NCBI GenBank assembly: GCA_003116995.1
Contig: BDSL01000001.1
Span: 372,001-436,000, forward strand
Source of the DNA: Yamagishiella unicocca
Taxonomy: Eukaryota > Chlorophyta > Chlorophyceae > Chlamydomonadales > Volvocaceae
Direction of reading: 5' to 3'
DNA: 64,000 bases
Within the stretch, counting starts at the first letter, position 1, and every line of letters starts with the position of its first letter. The position numbers were made by a program, and so were the translations under genes. A model generated the notes under the pieces. The model was not told the origin of the DNA and searched no databases. It saw nothing but the letters and a program-made list of their open reading frames with translations. Of this stretch, positions 1-11,086 are shown in pieces.

Positions 1-77
1 GGCTGCTGCTGCTGCAAAAGTGTAGCTCTGCTTTTAGCAATCGCACCGAGGCCGCGTCCTGTGATGCCCTTTCCCAG

Positions 78-2400
78 GTGGACAAGGAGGCGTTGGAGCA
101 ACAGGCGCAGGAGAAGCGTGACAGGGAGCAGGCGGAAAAGGACCGCGATGAGTGAGTGTCGATATGGGCTTGCCGCATTGCATGCAGCCGCGCCCCCAAG
201 AGCTAGACGCTAACTTGCCAGCAGATTCTCGTCCCCTACTAGATCTGCCTGATCCGTTATCGGACCGACATAGGAGCAATTGTGCTGTGCCAGGAGAATG
301 CAAGTCGACTGAGCACTTGTTCTTCATGGTTAGGCACTGGTCCTTTTGTTGATGTCCTGTCGTTTTCAACTAACGAGGCCGTCGATGCTTCCACAGGGCT
401 TTCGCGCGCCTGACCCAATACTTCAACGACCAGCTGACGTTGATGCAACAGGAAGCAGACCAGATATCAAAAGACTACAACCACGATACAGAGGCTTTCC
501 GCCAGCAGCAGCAGCTGCAGCATACTCGCCGAGAATGGGACCTGAACCGCCCCGATGGCAAGCAGCTCGACATGCCCGCACGCGTGGGCGACGACGACGG
601 GCGACTGGGGCCTTCCTCAATTCAGAAGTTTGATGGGGAGGACCTAACGGTACGCGCAAAGAGGTTATCTTTGTAAGGGGCGCCGCTATCAGGAGTCCTG
701 TAATACACAGTCTGTCACTCACTGCTCCACCCCATGTTTTGACAGGAAAGCCTGTCCCTTCAGTAGAATCCCTCACTGCAATTTCTATGGCATGACTGTG
801 CACATCGCCTTCAAGCATGACCCGCTGGGGTGTAACGAGGGTGCCCTTGCGTAGAAGCCTGCAGGGCCTCTGTAGGACTAGCGTCTTGCGCACGGTCTGC
901 CCCCATTCTTATTGCCGCAAGCGATCGGCAATGACGCCACCCTTCGTCCTTTGTCTTTATCGACGCACAGGCGGGTGACCGGAAGAAGGCCCAGATCGAG
1001 CAGTGCGTCGACTGGTGGGCTGAGCAAACGGCAATAAAGGAGGCCCTTCGCGCTGCGGAGAACGAGGCTGAGACGGCGCACGCTGAGCTGGTCAAGTACC
1101 AGGACATGCTCCAGCAGGCAGCCAAGGACGAGGAGGATATGGTGCGCCGGGCTTTGGCGCGCGCAACCGCGGACTACAACAAGCGGTTGTCGGAGGAAAA
1201 GAAGCTGCGGGAGATGGCTTCACGCCAGGCCGAGCTTGCGGCCAACATGGCCGAGATGGAGGCCACCATTACGTCTGGCTTCATGAGTGAGGTGGGTGGT
1301 TGCAGCTGCGGGATTTCTCACGTGTTGCTGCGTTCCGGCACGGTGTGCAACTCGATGGCTCGAGTTGTATTGAGGGTAGTCAGGCACTGCGCACGTTTAA
1401 GCCGTCGGCCAGACCCGACTCCCAGAACCGTCCAGTTCCCGTTCAGTCGTGCGCAAAGGCAGGACGATTCCGTCGTTGCGTGGTTTTTTCGCATCTTGTC
1501 ATGGGGTTGGCTGTCGTTTGCAGTCGAGTGTGGCATCAGCTCCCCCACACACCCCGGTATTGCTTAAGCACGCTCGGAAGAAACGCATCGCTGACTACCA
1601 GATGATGCAAAGAGAGGTATAGATCTGACCGACGAGGCACCGTTCCTTCTGGCCCCTGTCGCAGGATCCCAACATGGCGGCGTCCGCCATGTCGCCGTTC
1701 CGCGTTCGTAAGGACCATTACAAGGGGATGACGGAGACCGAGAAGAAGGCAATCCTGGATGCGCAGCTGGCACAGATGGAGGAGAAGAAAGCGCGTCGCG
1801 CTCAGGAGCAGCTGGAGAACATGACGTACGCCCGGACACAGCATGACATCCAGCGGGCTCTGCAGGAGCAGGTGCGCTTTCTGGGAGTGGCTGGTTGGCG
1901 AGACATTTTACGAGGGGGCAGGTTGGTGAGGCCAAGTTGGCCGCGGTTCTGGTCCATGTCCCACGGTGGCCGCAGTGTTAAGGTGCCATTACCGCTGCGT
2001 CTCAACTGCTGCCTAGGATCCTAGAGGTTAGTAAAGTAATACGTCTGTCCCAAAGTTGCTATGGAATCTGGCATGGACTCTTGTATTGGCCGGATAGGCC
2101 AGAGTCGAGGGTACTTGATGCACGCCGCCTCGCACGTAAACCGAATATTCCTGGCTGCCTGGTTGTTGTTGTCGCTACATGGTTGTTGTGTAATGCAATT
2201 GTTGGCACTAAGCAAACCCCATTCATAACCCGCAGGCCCAGCGTGTTGAGGAATTCAAGAAGGCGCAGCTGGCCCGGGCTACGGATATCCTCAAAAAGCA
2301 GGCGGCCGAGAAGCAGGACCGTGATAAGCACCTATCGAAGCTTTACCGGAATGCCATTGCGCCTGAGTTCTTCACGCAGTTCGGCACCTCTCACCGGTGA
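78..2400 (+). CDS. RIB43A: RIB43A, ciliary protofilament-ribbon protein (5' end outside window)
   Basis: Five exons are visible: 78-151, 397-649, 971-1291, 1665-1871 and 2236-2400. They join in one frame of 339 residues ending at TGA. RIB43A is a coiled-coil microtubule inner protein associated with the stable protofilament ribbons of ciliary doublets. The sequence is almost entirely charged helix rich in E, K, R, A and Q. Family landmarks are seen in order: a Q-rich helix, LNRPDGKQLDMPARVGDDDG followed by the block QKFDGEDLT, then FRVRKDHYKGMTETEKKAIL, and a C-terminus ending in EFFTQFGTSHR. The family is usually near 380 residues, so only about 40 N-terminal residues should lie upstream of base 78. 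Exon phases close exactly (74, 253, 321, 207 and 165 nt). Bases 1-77 read as intron ending in a CAG acceptor. Identification is confident; the missing 5' end is the only limit. Confidence 0.93.
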
Positions 2401-2704
2401 CCGGATGTGTGTTGCGTGTCATGTGTATGTACAGTAGGTATATAGGTAGACAGGAATGCAGGAGGATTGGCTTCGTCCCCATATGCTGAAGCACATAAGA
2501 GCGATAGGTAGCTAGTGCGCTGAGGCGCATGTGGTGCATCTGGCCGTGCCCAGTCAATTATTGCATCGTGCCGGTGAACATACTGGCGTTTATATCTAGG
2601 TGTCAATAAGAGAGTTTAACTCGTCGGCGTCGTGCCGAAAGGCTCCCCGGTAGGATAATCGCGACGTGTACGGATGATGTTCGCGAAGTTGAGACAACTT
2701 CTTC

Positions 2705-2709
2705 TGTAA
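2705..2709 (+). terminator. TGTAA poly(A) signal candidate for RIB43A
   Basis: TGTAA lies about 300 nt after the RIB43A stop. TGTAA is the usual poly(A) signal in volvocalean algae. It is only 80 nt upstream of the next start codon, so the 389-bp gap (2401-2789) must hold both the RIB43A 3' UTR and the CPN10 promoter. Nothing else was recognised in the gap. Confidence 0.4.
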
Positions 2710-2789
2710 CTCTGATCAACTTCTTCTTCATCTTTATATTTGCAACGATACATTTCATTTGCTTATTATAGCATCAACACACAGCACTT

Positions 2790-3233
2790 ATGGCGGCTCG
2801 TCGTCTCATTCCCCTGTTGGATCGGGTGCTAATTGACAAGGTGCAGGCAGCCACTAAGTCAGCCGGAGGAGTGCTGCTCCCTGAAAGCGTTTCGCAAAAG
2901 GTAAGTTCTGCGAGTTTGATCATTGCGATTGATGGGCGGCGCAAGGCTTCACGTCGCGACATCGCATCGCACCAGGTAAACGAGGGCCTCGTCGTAGCCG
3001 TCGGACCTGGCCGACGCACAAAGGATGGCGATTTGCTACCCGTCAGCGTCAAGGAGGGCGACCGGGTCCTTCTGCCCGAGTATGGGGGCAGCCAAATAAA
3101 GCTTTCCGACAAGGAGTAAGTGTGCAGCGCTGTCAATCAGTGTCCCATGCGATTGCTTATGCAAACCAATTCCGTTACATTCAGGTTATACCTTTACCGC
3201 GACGAGGAGCTGCTTGGTATCCTGAAGGACTGA
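2790..3233 (+). CDS. CPN10: Chaperonin 10 (mitochondrial-type GroES co-chaperonin)
   Basis: Three exons, 2790-2900, 2976-3115 and 3185-3233, give 99 residues, the normal length of a single-domain CPN10. The protein caps the Cpn60 ring and drives folding of imported mitochondrial proteins. Landmarks are the N-terminal LIPLLDRVLIDK strand, the mobile loop ending GGVLLPES, the GLVVAVGPGRR strand, GDRVLLPEYGG and the C-terminal YLYRDEELLGIL. It has one domain, unlike the double-domain chloroplast Cpn20, and there is no long cleavable extension, as is usual for mitochondrial CPN10. The first intron falls in the mobile loop. The start at 2790 is the first ATG and matches the family N-terminus. Confidence 0.96.
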
Positions 3234-4227
3234 GGGCCACTACGCGCTTAGCCTCGACTTACCAAGTGTCCCCCTCCGCCTTGCCCTACCGATGATTGAG
3301 AAGCAAAATTGACCAGGGCGGGGGAGTCGGTGCACCTCTTGGCTGTGTGGGAGTCGGACCTGTCGTTGCACATGTGCCTGACGGCTGGTTTGCGTGTGCG
3401 TCGTTACGATGCGAATGCACACCCCGCGGGAATGGCTTCTTATTGCTCGAGTGTCCAAGTACAGTGGGGGCGTCAACGAGTGTTGGGCTCGGAGAGGCGT
3501 GTTGCTGTCGTTAGTGTTGACTTCACGACTCCCTATGCCGCGTCATGGAGCATCGTCGCCGGCTAATGGGTGTGCGTGGCACGTAAGGAGAGTTGCAGGG
3601 TTTCTGTTGTATGACCGACCGAGGAGTGTTTGTCAGTATCATGCTGGGCATGCTGCACTGCAAGGAATTCACAGAGAAGGTGAAGGTGCAGAGCTTGAGG
3701 GACATATGCGAGCATTGTAAAGGAGGTGGAGGAGAACATGGAGCGTGCGTTGTGTTTTCCAGCGTTCAACACCAACCCATCTAGTGTTGCAAGTAACAGC
3801 CGCTTGCGCTGTCTACCCTTCGTGCATGACAAAGAGAAGAAGGGTCATCGAGTTGTCAAAGACCCGTGGGACACAGAGGAAGCCAGTATCAACGTGCAGC
3901 AACCGCTATGTCTGGAATTGGGCTCTACCATAAACGACGAGAGTGATTGCGCTGGGTTAATGATGAGAAGCATAAAACAGTACACGTCCAGGAATGCGAA
4001 ACATCGGTAGGGCATCATTACGCCGTTTTATTCTGGTTTTCCATATTATGATAGTCCACAGTCAATTTAAGCATGGCTTTACATCGACTTACTGATGGAC
4101 TTGCGTTGTGTTAACACTTGTTACTTGTCCATCGCACCATAGTCCGCTACCATTTCTTTGAAACCTTTGGGCTGCTTACACAGATACGTGCAAATTCTTT
4201 ACTTCTCAGGACTTCTACAGCCGCGAG
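3234..4227 (+). other. Intergenic stretch, CPN10 3' UTR and promoter of the MYND gene
   Basis: No conserved exon was recognised in these 994 bases. A CAG acceptor-like site at 4209 lies just before the proposed start at 4228, so an upstream exon of the next gene, for example one encoding a targeting peptide, cannot be ruled out. Confidence 0.4.
3716..3720 (+). terminator. TGTAA poly(A) signal candidate for CPN10
   Basis: TGTAA about 480 nt after the CPN10 stop, in a stretch with no recognised exons. The long 3' UTR this implies is plausible for this kind of genome but unproven. Confidence 0.35.
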
Positions 4228-6854
4228 ATGGAATCGACAAAGCGGGCGGCGGCTGGGAGCCCTGGCTCCGTCGCAATTCATCCTTTGCTACTTCCTCCTG
4301 AAGAAGCGGTCCATCAGCTGTCCGATGAGGGAGCCGAACGAGTGGAGGCGGATGCAGACCTTGCCCCGGGGCACGACTGCTGTGCCGTGTGTGCTGGCCC
4401 GTGCGAACCCTGTGTCATCTGTACCAGCTGCGAGCGCGGTGAGATGATAAGCTGTGTCACGTAGGTCGGCAGCTGGCAGCGGGGACACTTGCAACCCCGT
4501 GGTCGTTGCAGTTGTCAACCTCAGTTGCCAACCCACTGCCGCATTGCATCCTCCCCTTCGCGTGCAACGCCTGCATGTTATCATAACCGGCGCAGCTATG
4601 TAGGAAAGAGCGTGTGTTCTGGAACAACCACTTAACAGCTACCGGTATGCGCCTTCACAGATATAAGGGCGTCGAGCCGATACAGTCTCTCTGTGGTCAT
4701 GTTTTGTGGTCCGCTTCTCTGCACCTGCAGTCCAGTATTGCAGTGCGCAACACCTGGCTGACGACACGCCCTGTCACGCGGCTGTGTGCCTGACGCTGCG
4801 CTACATGCGGCAAGCTGAGAGCCTCCCCGGGCGGCAACCGGCGGCAGCCGACCCTCCTGCTTCAGCGGCGGTAATGCTGGAGCATGATGGTGCCCGGCCA
4901 GGTTTGGCGGAGCCAAATGCATCGATGCGACCTACTGCCGTTACCTTCCACCCGCCGCACCGCAGCAAGGATGGCTGGGAGCACGTGGTACCCAAGAGGT
5001 TCCGCATCGTGTACCCTGGAAAGCGGCAGGAGGGCGACGAGCAGGCGGCCGGCGAGAGGTTGCCGGCGCGAAAAAAGTGGGTCATTATCACCTCCTGCGG
5101 ATTGCTGAGGTCTCCATGACTTGGCGAAAGACTTGGGTAAATTGGGCACCGCAACTACGTTTTGCCCATCCCTGGTCACCGGGTTGTGTATTGTGGCATT
5201 CCGGCATTTGCAATACAGCGCAACACTCGAATGACACAACGCGGCTTCCATTCACGTGAACTGGCCGCCACCTGCATGGTTGTCTCCCTGGCTGTCCCGG
5301 TTCTCCTGAAAGGGCCCGCAAGGTCAGCGCCGTCGGAGAGGACGCAGCCACAGATGCCCAGAAACGAAGCGGCAAGCATACAGGGCTGGGAACCGAGCCA
5401 ACACCGACTTCCGTGGCCTCAGATGCCGATGTGCAGCTGGAGCTAGCTTCGGAGCTGGCTGATCGTACGGCAATCCTCAGCTACGCGTACACTGCTGCCT
5501 TCGCGTTGCGAAGCACGTTGGCTACTCGCCATGCTGCTGGCGAAGCTGCCACGGCGCAGCAGCCCCTGGAGCTCGTGGTGCTGGGCGCGGCCGGGGATGC
5601 GGAGCTGGCGGAGCTGGCATCCTGGCAGGTGTGGGTTCTGCTGCTCTGTCCAGGTGTCGGCAGCTGGGCGTCGAACAGTGCCTGTAACATTTAAAGTCCT
5701 TGTTAGGTCCTTGTAGGTCTACTAACATGTCCGCTTTCCTTCATCCAGGTGATAGCGACGACGTTGGACCAGGACGTGCGCATCCTGTTCGTCGGACCCG
5801 AGGTGCCTGACCACCTAGCGGGTACTGAGGCGCAGCAGGGCCGGGTGGACATGCGCTTCCTGCAGGTGAGCCGGTGCCCCACTGCATGCCCGCTGCGATG
5901 AGCTGGGGCCAACTTCAGATACCAACCGGCGAGTCCGGCCGAAGGCGACGGGGGGATTTCCTTCGCTTGAACGGATAAACGTCCCATCGTTTTAGTGTTC
6001 ACCACTAGCGGCCTGACTCCTGTGCAGTGCACCTACGAGGAGGCGCTTGCTGGCGCCGAAGGGATCCAGGTCCCAAAAAGGCCCGACGCCTACCTCGCTT
6101 TCAATCCTGGCTTCACTTGCCCTGATTATGAGTGGACGGAGACGCTGGACGCGCTGAGCCGGTACGTGGGATGGGGCGGAACCAAGCGTCCCAAGGGTGG
6201 ATGACAGGTTTTTGCAAGTGTGGCTGGGTCGGCATTACAGAGCCGATCGAGTCACTGCTGCAAACACGCCTGGCGCCTGTGCAATGCGGGGCCCGCTCTG
6301 CAGCGTATGACATCATCAAAGCGAAACCGTATGCAAAATTAAAAAAAAACCCGTATCAAAATGGGTTATGCAAGGGATTCCCACGTGCTTAGGCGATGGC
6401 TTGCTGGCCAGACGTTAGCATAGGAAGGACTGTTATCATGCTTTCAATAACTGATTACCATACCAGTGCATCGTGCAGGACGGCGGGTGGCGCACCTGGT
6501 GGTTCGCGGACTCCTGCGGTTCCGGAGCCGCCCTGCCTGATCGTTGCCACCAACACAAGCATGGAGGCGCAGATGGAGACTGCGATGCTGCAGGACCACC
6601 GGTGGCGCGCAGTGGCGCCAGCGTCGCTCAACCCGTACACCTCGCTGAGGGTTGACCAGAGCGGTACGCTGTCCAATGATCTGTACCGTAAGAATGCCTG
6701 GCTGGTGGTGTACAGAGCTGACAACGCCAATGCGATTGCCGGGCGCCGCCGGCGCTTGGGCGGCCGGAACGCCAAGGCGGCGGCGAAGCGGGCGGCGAGG
6801 GCTCTGTATGACACCATGGTCGTTCCCATTGCGCGCCTCTTGCGCAGACGCTAG
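4228..6854 (+). CDS. MYND-type zinc finger protein with MSS51-like C-terminal domain
   Basis: Six exons: 4228-4438, 4731-5076, 5313-5628, 5749-5865, 6028-6161 and 6467-6854 (the last could start at 6479 in the same frame). They give about 503 residues. Near residue 50 a MYND-like cluster reads HDCCAVC, then CVICTSC, then YCSAQH and CHAAVC. The sixth ligand is His instead of the usual Cys. The second half matches the C-terminal domain of MSS51/ZMYND17-type proteins: LELVVLGAAGDAELAELASW, VRILFVGPEVPDHL, AYLAFNPGFTCPDYEWTETL, LIVATNTSMEA and YRKNAWLVVYR. In yeast MSS51 activates COX1 translation in mitochondria, and in vertebrates ZMYND17 is mitochondrial in muscle. That function is not shown for algal members, so only the domain assignment is claimed. 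The extreme C-terminus is very basic. The start is the least certain boundary. Confidence 0.78.
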
Positions 6855-8554
6855 TTGTGTCCGCTGCAATCGCGACAACGAAGACTGCATGCTGGCGTAT
6901 GCGGTATTCGTGTGGAGGTTTTTTCACTAGTCGGGAATAAACAAGAACGTCATGGCATTACGAGACGTTCACCTGTCGCGGTGCCGCTTGAAGTGCAGCA
7001 GCTCTACAGATGTTGAAGGGAGGGGTACCGCACGTCAAGTTAGTTAATGTTAGTGTTGGCGGAGCTGCGCTGTGGGGTTGCGTGCGGTTTTTGAGGTCCG
7101 GCGCTCATCAGGACCGGACTGCGGGTGGATTTGGACTGACGGCCTGGCGTCCGATGGGCACGGAGTCGGCAAAGCCATGTACGTGCGGGATCCAATGACA
7201 AAGTGCATTACCTGCGTCGCTCCCGGTGCTCATGAACCGATAATATCCGTCACTCTACGTCAGACACCCGTCTCATCAGTCACGTTATCCTAGGTCCCCT
7301 GCAAGCAGCGGTTGAGGCAGCCCACCACGTAGAAAGCTCGGGTTCAGGAAGCACTCGCTTAATACACTCACAAGGGAGGGAGGCAGGAAAGGTCAGGGTG
7401 CCTGAGAACATGTGTGATGGTAAATACGGTCGGCGAGCATCTTATTCCAAGCAGTGCGCATGCATGACACACGGAGTATATATTCATCACTGGTCCTTGC
7501 GGCAAGGAGAAGAGGTCGTGATGGGACAAGAGCGAGGGGGATGGAGGTACGGAGTGTGACGCGTGTACGCAGACACAGCATGAAATTTGGCAAGTGAGCG
7601 GGTTCAGAGTGCCCTCCATCACGGGGCTATAGGCCTGGTAGGAAAATGGGCGGTGCACGCTGTGGGGATATAGTGCCACCAGGAGAACGCAACCCCACAG
7701 GACGGGGCGGGCGCGGGGACAAGGCATACGTTACCATTAGTGACATCAAGACTGGGGTATGGGCGCAATGTATGAGGGGTCATTAAGGATCACCCCTGGC
7801 CAGCGGTATGGTGGCCCTCCCAGCACCAAGGGTGGCCGTCACACCCAACAACGGCTTTTGAAGGAGTTCAATGTCTGTTCATTGCGCACTGGGATTAGCA
7901 GGCTCCCCCTAAGTGACGCTGTCCTGCATTGTCATAGGGTTTCAAAACACGTACCGTCCACACATCAAGTAAGGCTGCTGCTAATAGATTAGGTCGGAGG
8001 AGCAAGGGCATTAGGGTTCCAGGCGAGAACGCAGGAGAACGCCGTGGCCGGAACGTCCCCACTTCCCGTACCCACCAGCGAACCACCCCTCGAAACCAAG
8101 CGTGGCAACAAGGCCGCAGTCCACGACATCCGTGGCCGTTCACAATGCTTAACCAAAAACAATGATGTGGTTCGGCAGCGTTCTGACTGAGTACAGCGGA
8201 CACTTGCACGTACCATCCGCATCCCTCTGTGAATCTCTTTTGTACAACTGCCCAATAACAAGGATGCATCAAGGATGGATATGCATCATCATTCATAAAT
8301 TAAGGAATTCAGAGACGACCGTTTGCATTCCGCAGCTCCCCCTTCTCCTATACCACCGTTCGTACGACTCAGGTAAACCGGGGATACATAGAATTGCTGA
8401 CCTAAACGCATACCTTTGCCATACCTCGAATTGTCGCATTATACTTATCGATCATCCCCTTGTCCCTTACGATTGAATTAGTCTGTCCTCGCTGTATTTT
8501 GTTTCAAGCAGTAAACTTTGATAACGCAGTTGCTACTTACAGCTTATCACAACC
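6855..8554. other. Intergenic region without recognised gene
   Basis: These 1.7 kb hold the 3' UTR of the MYND gene and the promoter of the calmodulin paralogue. Open frames here are short and show no domain or codon structure like the neighbouring exons. An A-rich run occurs earlier, near 6340, inside the preceding intron. No repeat was noticed. Confidence 0.4.
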
Positions 8555-11086
8555 ATGGACGACATCTCAGATGTAGGTTGGGTTTGGGACGCGTGGGTAC
8601 GCGCTGGCGCCGGGTCTTGTGAAAAGGCTGTCAAAGTGGTCCTGAAGCCAAAGCTAACTGCAGTGTGATCCAATCAATGGATACAGGAAAAGATGAACGA
8701 GTACAGGGAGGCTTTCAGGTAAGCTTTGCTACTGGGCCGCGCCCTTTCCAGCTGAAATGACATTGAACGTGAAGTGTCTCACCGTGTTTCACCTTGGTAA
8801 CCAAACGACGGTTATAATAGCCTGTTCGACAAGGATGGCAACGGTAAGCATGATTCCTGCTTTAATAGTTGCATGCGGGCTGGCGAATACTGGTGTTAAC
8901 AATAACTGCGACGATCGCGCAGAAATGATCACGACCAAGGAGCTTGGAACCGTGATGCGGTCACTAGGGCAAAATCCCACACAGGCAGAACTGCAACAAA
9001 TGGTCAGGGAAGTGGACAAAGACGGTGAGTCGGCATACCCTGCTATTCTGCTCAGCAGCGTGCATTATATAGCAATCGAAGTAGAAGAGTGGTATTGCGA
9101 TTATTGCAGATTGCATTGCCGCGTTAACGGCTTCTGACCTTCTGCTCAGACTTTGTTACTGTTGAAGCGGCTTCCTATGTGCGTCGTTGCGACCGTGGCG
9201 ATCATATCGTAGCCAGACAGACTTCAATCGACCCAGGAATGGGGTCTGTATAGTATGTCGGAAGGTCCCCCCCCCGCAGCCCTCACAAATGGCTGCGTCC
9301 CTTTTCCCAGGGAGCGAGACGGTGGAGTTTGGGGAGTTTGTCCAACTCATGAAGAGGCACCAAACCGTACCTGACCAGGAGGAAGCGTTGCGAGATGCCT
9401 TTAAGATGTAAGCTGTTGGGAATCAAGTGTGTTTACCGGGTGTTTTGGATGTGCCCTGATTCATCTTTGCATGTAACACAAAGCGTCAGCTCGGTGCGCT
9501 TTGGTAGCCGCGTATGAGCGTTCGACATGTGTCTGCATAAACTTGAACTTAGGGGTGCTCTGGGCAAATCGTTGCGTATGTCACCGCAATAGCGCCAGAT
9601 TCGTGTGGCGTGATACGTGTCACGATGAGGTTAGGAAGACGTGTGGTGAGTACCAATGCCTCTCTCTGTTTGGACAGAGTAGGAAATGAGTCTGATGTCG
9701 CGCAGCTTCTTTGTCTAGCCTTAGGTCGTGGCCATGGGATAGTATGCAACCTTTGCCACGGAGAGGGCCAACTTCAGGGATGAATCCTGCAAGCCCGTTA
9801 CAATTACATGCAGGCCCGTAAGCAACCGGGGCATGTGAACATGGGGTGCTCTCCGCGTCATGTCGTCACCAGCGCCCCGTAATTGTGTGGGCTCCTCGCA
9901 CCAACACATTGCAATACCGTCAATGATCCCGTGGTTCGGCGCGCCCTGCTAATTATTACACGTGCACTTCGCTGTCATGCATAGGTTCGACCGCGATGGG
10001 AATGGCCAGATCAGCGCTGCTGAGGTACGTCGCCGCCAGTTGCTGTGCGGATCTGGTTGCAAAGCCATCAAGCAGGCGATGCAAGGCCTGTCATGCTATG
10101 AATCATCGTTGCACCCAAACGCACCCGCTGACCACCCGCGGCTTTGCATAAAGTCTGGCACCAACCCCTGATGACATCCACGGTGCATGCTGCTACAGCT
10201 CAAGCACGTCATGACGAACCTCGGCGAAGCCTTGACGGAGGACGAGGTGAGTGCTGCTGCGCGTCGGTTTTAGCCACTGCCTATATGCGGAGCGTTAGCA
10301 TCGTCAGACCGCGATGAAGCTCACAGAGGACCAAAAGGCCGCCAGCATCCTGAATGGCTGCGGCAAGTAGGGAAGTAGGGAAGACTCCACGGCACATTGG
10401 TCCTGGCGCTGCATGTCGGGTCTACGATTTATGCCGCATACATACACACGCGTGGATTAGGGCTGGAGTGGGCTTAAGTTGTGTGCAGTCATCGCCCTAA
10501 GCCCCAAGGGCGCAGTGTACACCTTTGTCGTTCCCGTGCGTTTACCGCTGCAGGTCGATGACATGATCCGGGAGGCCGATGTGGACAACGACGGCATGGT
10601 AAGGGCGCCTGTGCAAGTTGTATAACTAGGGCCTGCCTGTTGGGGTATGATGCCCTAATACAAAGTACGCCGCCAGTATGACAACCTGTAGCGCATGCAC
10701 CTCGGCCAGGTTCTTCACGAAGATGAATTCGCTGCTTTCTTTTCCTGTGCAGGTCAACTACGAGGTACGATTATGGAGTCGCTGTGGACGTGTGGAGCCA
10801 CAACACAAAGATCAGATCTGCACCCTTACAGCGCATGCACTGTATGCTGCGTGGCAATGAACTCTCACCTCGTGAAGGCTTATGCAGAAGCAGTTTGGAT
10901 TGCTAGTTGCGGTTGCGCGCACCGACACAGCCCAAAACCGCTATGTGCGTTCGGTTATCCTTCGCTCGGGTTCTCTGCCACGGACTCGACCTCGCTTCAG
11001 GAACGTTGGTGCTGGCAATGCTGACGTCTTCTCCCCCGCATTCTTCTCCCCTGCAGGAGTTCGTTCGCATGATGTCGACGAAGTAG
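8555..11086 (+). CDS. Divergent calmodulin paralogue with altered N-lobe EF-hands
   Basis: Ten exons (8555-8572, 8687-8718, 8821-8843, 8923-9024, 9311-9407, 9985-10024, 10199-10246, 10554-10598, 10753-10764, 11057-11086) give 148 residues, the length of animal calmodulin. The order of four EF-hands is intact, including the calmodulin signature [19 protein letters not shown]. The loops read [36 protein letters not shown] and [12 protein letters not shown]. The normally invariant glycine at loop position 6 is Glu in the first two and Gly in the last two. The C-lobe should therefore bind calcium normally, while the N-lobe is probably weakened (inference). One exon is only 12 nt (VNYE), the same microexon found in the canonical calmodulin gene at 22-23.5 kb. 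This copy has extra introns. It has no C-terminal tail. It could be classed as a calmodulin-like protein; target and location are unknown. Confidence 0.9.

Noticed and set aside
423..893. 156-residue antisense frame over a RIB43A exon
   Set aside because: A shadow of the real coding exon and adjoining intron; no domain.
1605..1617. Possible microexon ATGATGCAAAGAGAG between RIB43A exons 3 and 4
   Set aside because: Joining exon 3 directly to exon 4 already gives the conserved family sequence (TSGFMSEDPNMAAS) in frame; the microexon would interrupt it.
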